Below are positions 43,453 to 51,829 of a DNA stretch of 64,000 bases, in pieces. The notes under the pieces were generated by a model. It saw nothing but the letters and a program-made list of their open reading frames with translations, did no database searches and had not been told where the DNA came from. Made by a program: the position numbers and the translations under genes. Origin of the DNA: Blastocatellia bacterium. Lineage in GTDB: Bacteria > Acidobacteriota > Blastocatellia > UBA7656 > JADIYM01. Position 1 is the first letter of the stretch, and the number at the start of each line of letters is the position of its first letter. The DNA lies in contig JADIYM010000017.1 in assembly GCA_016705245.1 (NCBI GenBank), forward strand, positions 66,128 through 130,127, in the 5' to 3' direction.

Positions 43453-44313
43453 GTGACGAGTGAATCCACCATACCGACCTTCGCGACTCCTGACAGACAA
43501 CTCGCATCAATTCGGCATAGGTGGCAAGGAGCCGCGGCCCGAGCGGTTGTCATGATTGCGGTGATACCGTGGGGCGCATCCACTGGCTGTTCGAAGTATG
43601 GTGCACTCGACCTGGTCTCAACGCCGGACGCGACAGAGATTGTGCGCCGCTACCGTGAGGTCGTCGATCGTCGTTCGTCCCGAGGGCCATACCACCGAGT
43701 CCGCGCCTACGGAGAAATGAAAATCGGCTCACGAAGAGGACCTCTCGAGGTGGAGGCCGAAAGTACTCACCGCTACGGATTCAAGTGGGTGTCCATCGAT
43801 CTGCCTTCCGAGCTCGCACAGCGGAGATTTGGTCAGTCGCCTCGTCAGTCTCGCTTCACTGGTGGTTGGGATGGCGTGACGGAGTGGACTGCAGTGGACG
43901 GCAAGCTCGAGACGGGTCTTCCTCGAGCGTCCGTTCCAGAATCGAGTTATGCCGCGCTTGGTTTTCAGGTTCAGCTACTCACGAAGAGTCAGAGCGTTCG
44001 TCTTCTTGATGTTGCAGAGCGAAACGATACGAGCGCCTACGTGCTCGAGGTAACGGAGGATTCGATCTCGACACGAATGTTCATCGACACCGACTCGTTC
44101 CTCCTCGTAGGCATCGAGACAACATCGCCGTCGGGAACCCTTTCTCTCGACTACTCCGACTGGAAATTACTCGACGGTGAGTTCGTGCCGACGAAACTCG
44201 TCGGCACGAAGGACGATCAGGAGATGCTCGTCACTTTTGAGCAAGTGGAACACGACACAGTAACGGACCAGCGAATGTGGTCGCGTGAACGGCTCTTGAA
44301 GCCGTTGCCATGA
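43453..44313 (+). CDS. Putative outer-membrane lipoprotein (hypothetical)
   Basis: Protein of 286 residues, starting at GTG 43453. A hydrophobic span (AVVMIAVIPWGAS) ends in a possible lipobox, STGC. The rest is a beta-rich periplasmic domain: AYGEMKIGSRRGPLEVEAES, FIDTDSFLLVGIETTSPSG and LDYSDWKLLDGEFVPTKLVG. This pattern of a measured change in an 'x-to-property' beta sheet resembles LolA/LolB-type or outer-membrane lipoprotein-sorting folds, but that is only a resemblance. Codon use is less GC-biased than in most neighbours. Confidence 0.62.
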   Translation: MTSESTIPTFATPDRQLASIRHRWQGAAARAVVMIAVIPWGASTGCSKYGALDLVSTPDATEIVRRYREVVDRRSSRGPYHRVRAYGEMKIGSRRGPLEVEAESTHRYGFKWVSIDLPSELAQRRFGQSPRQSRFTGGWDGVTEWTAVDGKLETGLPRASVPESSYAALGFQVQLLTKSQSVRLLDVAERNDTSAYVLEVTEDSISTRMFIDTDSFLLVGIETTSPSGTLSLDYSDWKLLDGEFVPTKLVGTKDDQEMLVTFEQVEHDTVTDQRMWSRERLLKPLP

Positions 44314-44351
44314 CTCTTCGGCGCCTCAAACGAGCGTCACACGTCCACACA

Positions 44352-45077
44352 TCACGCAGATCCGGATGGATGAATACCGATCGGAGCTTCCTTTTCAGAT
44401 CCGTGTTCATCCATTGCTATCCGTAAGATCCGTGGCCCCTGTTCAGTTTCCAACGTCAGCTCCACGCCGCAATGGGGACACGTCATCCGTTCCGAGGACG
44501 GGGCGGGCGTTGCCTCATCTGCTCCGGAGTTCAGCTTGTGCAGCACCGGCGTGACGATCGTGACGGCTCCCGCGAGAATCGCGAGCACCGACAGCGGCCG
44601 CCAGATCATCTCTTCGGGAGGGTCGCCCCACACCATCCACACGATGATCCCGGCCAGCCCGTACCACACGGCGAACGCCGCCCACTGCACCCACGTGAAC
44701 CGCGCGGCGGGGCGCGCGAGCCACAACAGACAGATCTGCGCCGTCGCGATGGCGACTACGCCCGTGCTCCCAGACACTCGCCAGTAGTCCGTCGCATTGA
44801 TGTGGGCCCACAGCCCGACGACGATGAGCGCGGCGGCAACGACAGCGAGCGCGATGCCGGCGAGGGCGAGCGGATGGCGCGGCCGTCGCTCGAGAAGCGT
44901 CGCGCATGTCAACGACGCAAGGCTCGCGATCGAGACGACGACGGATGTCATCAGTATCCTGGCCGTCAGGTCGTCGAACCGGTTTCCGAGAACCGCAATG
45001 ATGCCGAGCAGCGCCGTGGCGATGACCGAAACGATCAATGACCGCAGTGCGAAACTACGAAGACTCCCTCTGTTCAT
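44352..45077 (-). CDS. Multi-span membrane protein with C-terminal zinc ribbon
   Basis: Protein of about 241 residues. ATG 45077 follows GGGAGGAG. Six or so membrane spans (for example SLIVSVIATALLGIIAVLG, FAVWYGLAGIIVWMVWG) are followed by a cytoplasmic tail with MTCPHCGVELTLE, half of a zinc ribbon. The last residues (EKEAPIGIHPSGSA) come from a GATGAATAC-type inverted repeat near 44367-44414. Function not recognised. Confidence 0.65.
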   Translation of the reverse strand: MNRGSLRSFALRSLIVSVIATALLGIIAVLGNRFDDLTARILMTSVVVSIASLASLTCATLLERRPRHPLALAGIALAVVAAALIVVGLWAHINATDYWRVSGSTGVVAIATAQICLLWLARPAARFTWVQWAAFAVWYGLAGIIVWMVWGDPPEEMIWRPLSVLAILAGAVTIVTPVLHKLNSGADEATPAPSSERMTCPHCGVELTLETEQGPRILRIAMDEHGSEKEAPIGIHPSGSA

Positions 45078-45238
45078 GGCTCCTCCCAATGTGAGGCGCC
45101 CCTCCATTGGCAACGATACGCCTTATGGCACGCAGGCGTTCAACCGTTTTTCTTTCCGCAGGAAGGCGGGGAATGGCCACTACGTTCCCGAACGCCACGG
45201 CCTTGGCGTATCGTGGGGCAAAACATTGGAGGTGGCAG

Positions 45239-46621
45239 ATGGCTCAGTGGCTCGGCAGCATCGGTCGGCGCGCGATGAGGCGTTTCGGAAAGGCGGTTCC
45301 GGTACTTGCCGTGGTGACCGCAGGCATGGTTCTCGCGCTGCCACCCGCTCTCGGCGGCACGCCTCCCGAACTGAAGGGACTCGATGCGATCTACCCTTCG
45401 CTCGATGCACTCTACTGCGACCTGCACCAGAATCCGGAACTGTCATTTCAGGAAGAGAAAACCGCCGCGAAGCTCGCCACCCGACTGCGCGCCTATGGCT
45501 ACGAGGTGACGGAACGCGTTGGTGGTCACGGCGTGGTCGCGGTGCTGGCAAACGGCGCCGGGCCGACCGTGATGGTTCGCACCGACATGGACGCGCTTCC
45601 GATCCCGGAGCAGACGGGACTGCCGTACGCCAGCACTGCGACGGCCATGAACGACACCGGCGAGAAGGTCCCCGTGATGCACGCGTGCGGTCACGACGTT
45701 CACATGGTCTCGTGGCTGGGCGCGGCAGCGCTGCTCGCGCAGAATCGCGACGGATGGCGCGGCACGGTCGTGTTCGTCGGTCAGCCGGCCGAGGAGGTTC
45801 TGCAGGGAGCCGGGCTCATGATTCGCGACGGGTTGCTGACGCGGTTTCCCAAACCTGATTTCGTGGTTGGCCTGCACGTCACGAATCTGCTGCCCGCCGG
45901 ACAGGTTGGTGTGGTGTCGGGACCGGCTTCGGCTGCGTCGAATGCCGTCGACATCACGTTTTTCGGCAAGGGCGGACACGGCGGATCGCCGCACCGCGCC
46001 ATCGATCCCCTGCTGATGGCCGCAAGGGCCGTGGTAACGCTGCAGACCATCGTTTCGCGCGAGATCGACCCACTCGAACCGGCGGTGGTCACGGTTGGCA
46101 CCTTTCACGCCGGCAACAAGCGCAACATCATCGCTGACGAGGCGAAGCTCCAGCTGACCGTGAGGTCGTTCAAGCCCGAGGTGCAGAAGCAGATCCTCGC
46201 GGCGATCGCGCGCATCGCGAAGGCCGAGGCGGCAGCGGCGGGCGCGCCGCGCGAACCGCTGGTCACCGTGGACGAGAAGGAGGCCTCGGAGGTGGTCATC
46301 AACGATCCCGCACTGGCGGCGCGATTGTCGACGGCGCTGCGCCGCGGTTTCGGTGAGGGGGTTGTGGCTCCGATCGGGCCGGGCACGACTTCCGAGGACT
46401 TCGGGCTGTACGGGACCGGGGCTGGCGCGCCGTCGGTCCACCTCCGACTCGGCGCCATCGAGCCGGGCGCGTTCGCTGCGGCGAAGGCCGCGGGAAAAAC
46501 GCCGCCTGGTCCCCATAGCCCGATGTTCGGACCGGATCGCGAGCGCACGCTTCGCACCGGCGTCGCTCTCCTGATGTACTCCGTCCTCGACCTGCTCGGA
46601 GGCCCCGGCGCGCCACGGTGA
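45239..46621 (+). CDS. Exported M20-family amidohydrolase/peptidase
   Basis: Metallopeptidase of 460 residues, of the hippurate/IAA-amino-acid hydrolase type. ATG 45239 follows GGAGGT. The signal peptide is VPVLAVVTAGMVLALPPALG. Metal ligands and catalytic residues are in MHACGHDVHM (Cys-His), GQPAEEVLQGAG (Glu-Glu) and VVGLHVTN. The dimerisation-domain motif is FFGKGGHGGSPH, and the last metal His is in PPGPHSPMFG. It should hydrolyse N-acyl amino acids or small peptides in the periplasm. A repeat of ATCCGCCCAATCCGC type follows at 46650-46760. Confidence 0.88.
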   Translation: MAQWLGSIGRRAMRRFGKAVPVLAVVTAGMVLALPPALGGTPPELKGLDAIYPSLDALYCDLHQNPELSFQEEKTAAKLATRLRAYGYEVTERVGGHGVVAVLANGAGPTVMVRTDMDALPIPEQTGLPYASTATAMNDTGEKVPVMHACGHDVHMVSWLGAAALLAQNRDGWRGTVVFVGQPAEEVLQGAGLMIRDGLLTRFPKPDFVVGLHVTNLLPAGQVGVVSGPASAASNAVDITFFGKGGHGGSPHRAIDPLLMAARAVVTLQTIVSREIDPLEPAVVTVGTFHAGNKRNIIADEAKLQLTVRSFKPEVQKQILAAIARIAKAEAAAAGAPREPLVTVDEKEASEVVINDPALAARLSTALRRGFGEGVVAPIGPGTTSEDFGLYGTGAGAPSVHLRLGAIEPGAFAAAKAAGKTPPGPHSPMFGPDRERTLRTGVALLMYSVLDLLGGPGAPR

Positions 46622-46806
46622 ATGCGTAAAGGCAGAAGTGAGGAAGCATCGCGGATTGAGCGGATCGTGCCGATGACGCGGATCAGAAACTCGTGGATCA
46701 GTGTCTCGAGGTTCGGCTCCGCCTGATACGCGCGATCCGCCCAATCCGCCCGATGCCTCTCCGCTGCTTCGCCTCAGACCCACAACGCGCGTGCTATTCT
46801 CGCGAG

Positions 46807-47990
46807 ATGGAGACGACACGGCGCTGGACAACCTGGGCGGTGATCGCCGGCTGTTGGACCGTCTTCGCGTTCGCGTATTCGAGCCACCTCTACGTCTACC
46901 ACAACCTGCTCGGCGAGCCGACGACGTGGCAACTCCAGGTGGCCGAGGCCTTCGCGAATTTCGGCGTATGGGCGGCGTTGACGCCCGTCATCCTGCTGCT
47001 TGCCCGGCGGTTCCCCTGCGCGCCGGCAACTGGCTGGCATTCGCCGGAGTCCACCTCGCTGCCGCCCTCGTCGTGTCGCTCGTGCAGGTCGTTGTGCACA
47101 CGGTGCTCGACCTCGGGTTCATCCACGGCCAGTTCAACATGCAGAGCATGTCGAATGGCTTCCAGGCGCTGTTCGCCCGGACTTACCACTTCGGACTGCT
47201 CGTGTACGCGGCCGTCATCGGCATCCACGAAGTCGTCATCGCGTACCGCAATCAGGAAGTGCGCTCGTCGCAGCTCGAGGCCCGGCTCGCCGAGGCCCGG
47301 CTCGAGGCGCTCAAGATGCAGCTCAACCCGCATTTCCTGTTCAACACGCTGCACGCGATTTCGGCGCTCATGCACAAGGACGTGCGCGACGCCGACAGGA
47401 TGATCGCGCGGTTGAGCGAGTTCCTGCGGATGTCGCTCGAATCGGGCAACGTCCAGGAAGTGACGCTCGAACGCGAGCTCGAGTTTCTCGAGCGCTACCT
47501 CGAAATCGAGAAGATCCGGTTTCGCGACAGGCTGAGCGTGGAAATGGCGATCGACCCCGAGACGCTCGACGCGCGGGTGCCGAACCTCGTCCTGCAGCCG
47601 CTCGTCGAAAACGCGATCCGGCACGGCATCTCGAAGCGCCGTGGCGCAGGCCGGATCGAGATTCGAGCGTGCCGTCGAGGCGACTCGCTCGAGTTGCGGG
47701 TGCTGGATGACGGCGCCGGACTGGATGCGTCCGGTGGAGGCGCCACGGAGGGCATCGGGTTGTCGAATACCCGGCTGCGGCTCGAGCAGCTCTACGGCGA
47801 ACGCCATTCGTTCGCAGCGGGCGGCCGGTTGGAGGGCGGCTTCGAGGCCGCGCTGATCATTCCGTTCGCGGTCGATGCGCTCGCGGCCAGCGTGACCGCA
47901 CCGATTCCCGAACGCGCGGATTCACGGGCCGCGGCGCCGTCCGTCGAAGGCGCGGCAGGAGAACCGACATGGAGCGCATCCGTGCGCTGA
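46807..47990 (+). CDS. LytS-type sensor histidine kinase (one frameshift)
   Basis: Membrane sensor kinase of about 394 residues. Four membrane spans (AVIAGCWTVFAFAYSSHLYV at the start) lead to the His_kinase domain, with the phospho-acceptor in QLNPHFLFNTLHAI, and to an ATPase domain with VENAIRHGIS and GIGLSNTRLRLEQLYG. The first 70 residues and the rest are in different frames. The run CCCC at 47012-47015 needs one more C to read RRFPLRAGNWLAFAG. The 3' end overlaps its response regulator by 22 nt. The signal it senses is unknown. Confidence 0.85.
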
Positions 47991-48730
47991 TCGTCGACGA
48001 CGAGCCACTCGCCCGCGACCGCATCCGGGATCTTCTGGACCGCGACCCGGAGGTCGCCGTCATGGCAGATTGTCGCGACGGGCAGGAGGCCATCGCTGCG
48101 ATTCGCGAGCACGCGCCGGACCTCGTGTTCCTCGACGTGCAGATGCCCGAGAAGAGCGGCTTTGACGTCATCGCAGAGGTCGGGGTCGAACGCCTGCCGG
48201 TGATCGTGTTCGTCACGGCGCACGACGACTACGCGCTGCGCGCGTTCGAGGTGGCGGCGCTCGACTACCTGCTCAAGCCGTTCGACGCGGACCGCTTCGC
48301 GAAAACGCTGGGCCGCGCGAAGGCGCAGATCCGGAGCCGGCAGCCGGACGAGTTTCAGCAGCGCGTGTTGTCGATGATGGAGGGGCTGCGGGCGGCGCCG
48401 CGGGGACTGGAACGGCTGATCGTCAAGACCGGCGGGCAACTGGTGTTCCTCAAGACGGAAGAGGTGGACTGGATTCAGGCGGAGGGGAACTACGTGCGGC
48501 TGCACATCGGCGGGGTATCGCACCTGCTGCGCGAGACGATTCAGAGCCTGGATGATGGACTCGATCCGCGGCGGTTCCTGCGGATCCATCGGTCGACGAT
48601 CGTGAACCTTGATCGTGTGCGCGAGATCCAGCCGCTCGTGCACGGCGAGTGCCGGGTCGTGCTGACGGACGGAACGAAGCTGACGCTCAGCCGTGGGTAT
48701 CGCGACCGGCTGTCGCGCTTCGAGACGTAG
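47969..48730 (+). CDS. LytTR-family response regulator
   Basis: Two-domain regulator of 253 residues. The receiver domain has the acidic pair D10-D11, phospho-acceptor D56 in VFLDVQMP and K103 in LLKPF. The DNA-binding LytTR domain starts near residue 145 (RLIVKTGGQLVFLKTEEVDW) and includes GNYVRLHIGG and RFLRIHRSTIVNL. It overlaps the kinase gene by 22 nt, so the two form a coupled pair. Target genes are not evident in the window. Confidence 0.92.
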   Translation: MERIRALIVDDEPLARDRIRDLLDRDPEVAVMADCRDGQEAIAAIREHAPDLVFLDVQMPEKSGFDVIAEVGVERLPVIVFVTAHDDYALRAFEVAALDYLLKPFDADRFAKTLGRAKAQIRSRQPDEFQQRVLSMMEGLRAAPRGLERLIVKTGGQLVFLKTEEVDWIQAEGNYVRLHIGGVSHLLRETIQSLDDGLDPRRFLRIHRSTIVNLDRVREIQPLVHGECRVVLTDGTKLTLSRGYRDRLSRFET

Positions 48731-48734
48731 CTTT

Positions 48735-49015
48735 TCGAGGGCGACCCGCTCGCTACCGCTTGCGGTACTGAACCTTTGGGCTGAGCCGTCGGTGCAGCGT
48801 GAGGACCAGAACCGCGAGCGCAGCGAGCGGCCGGCCTGACGGGCGTGTGCGCGTGGATGCGCAGGTCGGGGGCATCGGCCGACGACGGAGTGCCGATGCC
48901 TTGGATCGCGTGCGATTGAACGGCCGGCCGCTCGCTGCGCTCGCGGTTCTGGTCCTCACGCAGCGCCAACGGTTCAGCCCAAGGGATCCGTACCGTGAGC
49001 GATAGCGAGCCGTAC
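48735..49015. repeat. GCGAGCGG repeat cluster
   Basis: Gene-free. Several facing arms: CGACCCGCTCGCTACCGCTT (48741), GAACCGCGAGCGCAGCGAGC near 48809 paired with GCTCGCTGCGCTCGCGGTTC near 48927, and a last arm near 48990-49010. The segment 'agg accagaaccgcgagcgcagcgagcggcc' and its complement could form a hairpin of about 150 nt. Downstream to 49139 is the leader of the Mo-hydroxylase operon. Confidence 0.7.
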
Positions 49016-49139
49016 TCGCGGCAGTCCGTCACGTCTTCACGCCTTTCGTCACGCGGTGGCGGGCCTCGTCACAAATCCGTGACCATGCCGACGGCGGTCC
49101 GTAGTCGTCGTCATTCAATATTCCTGGGATGGCACGACC

Positions 49140-49625
49140 ATGAACGAGAACCTCATTCCGCAAGACGGACTGCGACTGACGGTCAACGGTACCCAACGTC
49201 CCGCGTCCGCGCCGCCCGACACACCACTCCTCTGGATTCTGCGCGACGTCCTCGGGCTCACCGGCTCGAAGTTCGGCTGCGGGCTCGGCGTCTGCGGAGC
49301 CTGCACGGTGCTCGTCGACGGCGAGCCGGTCCGATCGTGCATGTCGACGGGTCCAGAGGTCGCCGGCAAGAAGGTCACGACGATCGAGGGGCTCTCTTCC
49401 GACGCGAGCCACCCCGTCCAGCGCGCGTGGCTCGCCGAAGACGTCGCACAGTGCGGGTACTGCCAGGCCGGACAGATCATGACCGCCGCGGCCCTGCTCG
49501 CGCGCAACCCCCGGCCCACGGACGCCGACATCGACGCGGCGATGTCCGAAAACGTCTGCCGCTGCGGGACCTACCAGCGCATTCGAGCGGCGATCCATCG
49601 AGCCGCAGCGGAGATGAAATCATGA
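49140..49625 (+). CDS. iorA: Mo-hydroxylase small subunit, two [2Fe-2S] clusters (isoquinoline 1-oxidoreductase alpha-like)
   Basis: Electron-transfer subunit of 161 residues. The plant-ferredoxin cluster uses C47, C52, C55 (CGLGVCGAC) and C67. The second cluster uses C105 and C108 (CGYCQAGQ) plus C140 and C142 (CRCGTYQRI). It passes electrons from the molybdenum subunit encoded next, whose start overlaps its stop (ATGA). The absence of an FAD subunit gene fits the IorAB class, which usually donates to a periplasmic cytochrome. The natural substrate, an aldehyde or N-heterocycle, is not known; the gene symbol is by similarity only. Confidence 0.88.
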   Translation: MNENLIPQDGLRLTVNGTQRPASAPPDTPLLWILRDVLGLTGSKFGCGLGVCGACTVLVDGEPVRSCMSTGPEVAGKKVTTIEGLSSDASHPVQRAWLAEDVAQCGYCQAGQIMTAAALLARNPRPTDADIDAAMSENVCRCGTYQRIRAAIHRAAAEMKS

Positions 49626-51829
49626 GCGACCCGTACAAGACCAACCGCCGCTGCTTCATCAAGGCGATCTCGACATCGAGCGCCGCGCTCGTCCTAGGTT
49701 TTCACCTCCCCGTCGCCGCGAAACCCGGACAGGGCGGCGCCGCACCCGCGAAGGGTTTCGTCCCGAACGCGTACCTGCGCATCGATCCCGACGGCACCGT
49801 CACCGTCACCGTTACGAAGTCCGAAATCGGGCAGGGGGTGCGCACGTCGCTGCCGATGATCGTCGCCGAAGAGCTCGAGGCCGACTGGTCGCGTGTCGTC
49901 GTGACGCAGGCGACGACCGGACTCGGTTTCAAATCGCTCGGGACCGGAGGCAGCTGGGCCATCGGAGGCAACTGGACGCCGCTCAGGACAGCCGGCGCGA
50001 CGGCGCGCGAGATGCTCGTTTCCGCCGCCGCCGCCGCATGGAGCGTCGACCGTGCGACCTGCCGGGCCGAGAAGGGCTCGGTCGTGCACGCGCCGACCGG
50101 TCGACGGCTCGGCTATGGCGAGCTCGCCGAAGCGGCCTCGAAGCTGCAGGTTCCGACGAACCCTCCGCTCAAGGACCCGAAGAACTACACGATCATCGGC
50201 ACGCGGCGTCCGCGAATCGACGGCCGGCCGATCGTGACGGGAACGGCGACTTTCGGCCTCGACGTGCGGCTGCCGGGCATGAAGTTCGCGACGATCCTGC
50301 GGTCGCCTGTGATGGGCGGCAAGGTCGCGAAGTGGGACGACAAGCGGGCGATGACGAGTGCCGGAGTGAGAGCCGTCGTCCCGGTTTCATCGGGGCTGGC
50401 GGCCGGAGTCGCCGTGGTCGCCGACAGCACGTGGGCCGCGTTCAAGGGCCGCGAAGCGCTCGACGTCACGTGGGACAACGGCCCGAATGCGGCGTTCGAC
50501 GGCGAAGCATTCAGAAAGAAGCTCGAGGAGTCGTCGCACGCGTCCGCCATAGTGACGCGCAAGGACGCGGTCGCCGCGGGAACTTCAGTCACCGCCGCGC
50601 GCTCGATCGAGGCGACCTACGAATATCCGTTTCAGGCGCACGCGACGCTCGAGCCGATGAACTGCGTGGCCGACGTCCGCGACGGCCGAACCGAGATCTG
50701 GGCCCCGACGCAGGCGCCCGACAGGATACGAGAGCGCGTCGCCGCTCTTATCAAGCAGCCGGCCGAGACCATCACCGTCCACGTGACTATGAGCGGCGGG
50801 GGATTCGGGCGGCGGCTCGGCGTGGACTACGCGCTGGAGGCGGCGGAAGTCTCGATGGCGGTGAAGTCGCCGGTGCAGGTGATCTGGAGCCGCGAGGACG
50901 ACATGCGCCACGGTCACTTCCAGCCTGCCTCGGCGAACCGGATGACCGGCGGGGTCGACGCCAAGGGTGCGCCGGTCGCGTGGAAGCAGGTGAAGGCCGG
51001 CTCCTACCTTTCGATATTCGGCCCGCCGAGCGCCGCGGAGCGCGCGAGCTCGGACTACTGGCGAGACGCGTCGTGGGGCTGCTACGACAATCCGTATTCG
51101 ATCCCGGGACTCGAGACTGGTTACGTCCCCGTCGATTCGCCGGTGCCGACGGGCCCGTGGCGGGCGGTCTACTCTCCTTCGTGTTCGTTCGCGCGCGAAT
51201 CGTTCGTCGATGAGCTGGCGCACGCCGCGGGGCGTGACCCGCTGGAGTTTCGGTTGTCGCTGCTAGATCCGGCGAAGAAGTTCAAGGCCGGCAACCTGAA
51301 TATCGACCAGGGGCGACTGCGCAGCGTGCTCGCGCTTGCCGCCGAGAAGGCGCAATGGACGCGAAAGCTGCCGCCGGGATGGGGGCGCGGGATCGCCGGA
51401 AACGTCTATGACGGCGATACGTGCCTTGCCTACGTCGCGGAGGCATCGACGGGCAAGGACGGATCGATCCGCGTCGAGCGCATGGTGTGCGCGGTGGACT
51501 GCGGCATCGTCATCAACCCGAGCGGCGTCGAGGCGCAGATCGAGGGCGGCATCGCGTTCGGACTCTCAACCGTCATCGGCGGCGAGATCACGATTCGAGC
51601 CGGACGCGTCGAGCAGTCGAGTTTTCTGGACTACCCGGTGATCCGGATGGACCAGATGCCGAAGGTCGAGATCCACATCGTGCCGAGCACCGCGTCACCG
51701 ACGGGAATGGGCGAGCCGCCGGTGCCGCCCGTGGCGCCTGCGGTGACGAACGCGATTTTCAACGCGACGGGAAAACGCATCCGGCGGCTGCCGGTGCGCC
51801 TTCCTGCCGCGGCGGGCGGGGAGAAATGA
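49622..51829 (+). CDS. iorB: Mo-hydroxylase large subunit (isoquinoline 1-oxidoreductase beta-like)
   Basis: Molybdopterin-binding subunit of 735 residues. The N-terminus carries a twin-arginine-like signal (RRCFIKAISTSS then AALVLGFHLP), so the folded enzyme is probably exported. Cofactor-binding stretches include KSEIGQGVRTSLPMIVAEEL, TLEPMNCVADV, SGGGFGRRLGVDYALEA and GIAFGLSTVIGG. The active-site glutamate is in TGMGEPPVPPVAPAV near the end. It overlaps iorA by 4 nt and the maturation gene by 4 nt (ATGA at each join), so the three genes form one tightly coupled operon. Confidence 0.9.
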   Translation: MSDPYKTNRRCFIKAISTSSAALVLGFHLPVAAKPGQGGAAPAKGFVPNAYLRIDPDGTVTVTVTKSEIGQGVRTSLPMIVAEELEADWSRVVVTQATTGLGFKSLGTGGSWAIGGNWTPLRTAGATAREMLVSAAAAAWSVDRATCRAEKGSVVHAPTGRRLGYGELAEAASKLQVPTNPPLKDPKNYTIIGTRRPRIDGRPIVTGTATFGLDVRLPGMKFATILRSPVMGGKVAKWDDKRAMTSAGVRAVVPVSSGLAAGVAVVADSTWAAFKGREALDVTWDNGPNAAFDGEAFRKKLEESSHASAIVTRKDAVAAGTSVTAARSIEATYEYPFQAHATLEPMNCVADVRDGRTEIWAPTQAPDRIRERVAALIKQPAETITVHVTMSGGGFGRRLGVDYALEAAEVSMAVKSPVQVIWSREDDMRHGHFQPASANRMTGGVDAKGAPVAWKQVKAGSYLSIFGPPSAAERASSDYWRDASWGCYDNPYSIPGLETGYVPVDSPVPTGPWRAVYSPSCSFARESFVDELAHAAGRDPLEFRLSLLDPAKKFKAGNLNIDQGRLRSVLALAAEKAQWTRKLPPGWGRGIAGNVYDGDTCLAYVAEASTGKDGSIRVERMVCAVDCGIVINPSGVEAQIEGGIAFGLSTVIGGEITIRAGRVEQSSFLDYPVIRMDQMPKVEIHIVPSTASPTGMGEPPVPPVAPAVTNAIFNATGKRIRRLPVRLPAAAGGEK

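Noticed and set aside
49021..49085. Cluster of GTCAC/TCAC words upstream of iorA as a further Fnr-like operator
   Set aside because: Half-sites point outward or have spacings other than 4; GTCAC-N6-GTGAC is the reverse arrangement.
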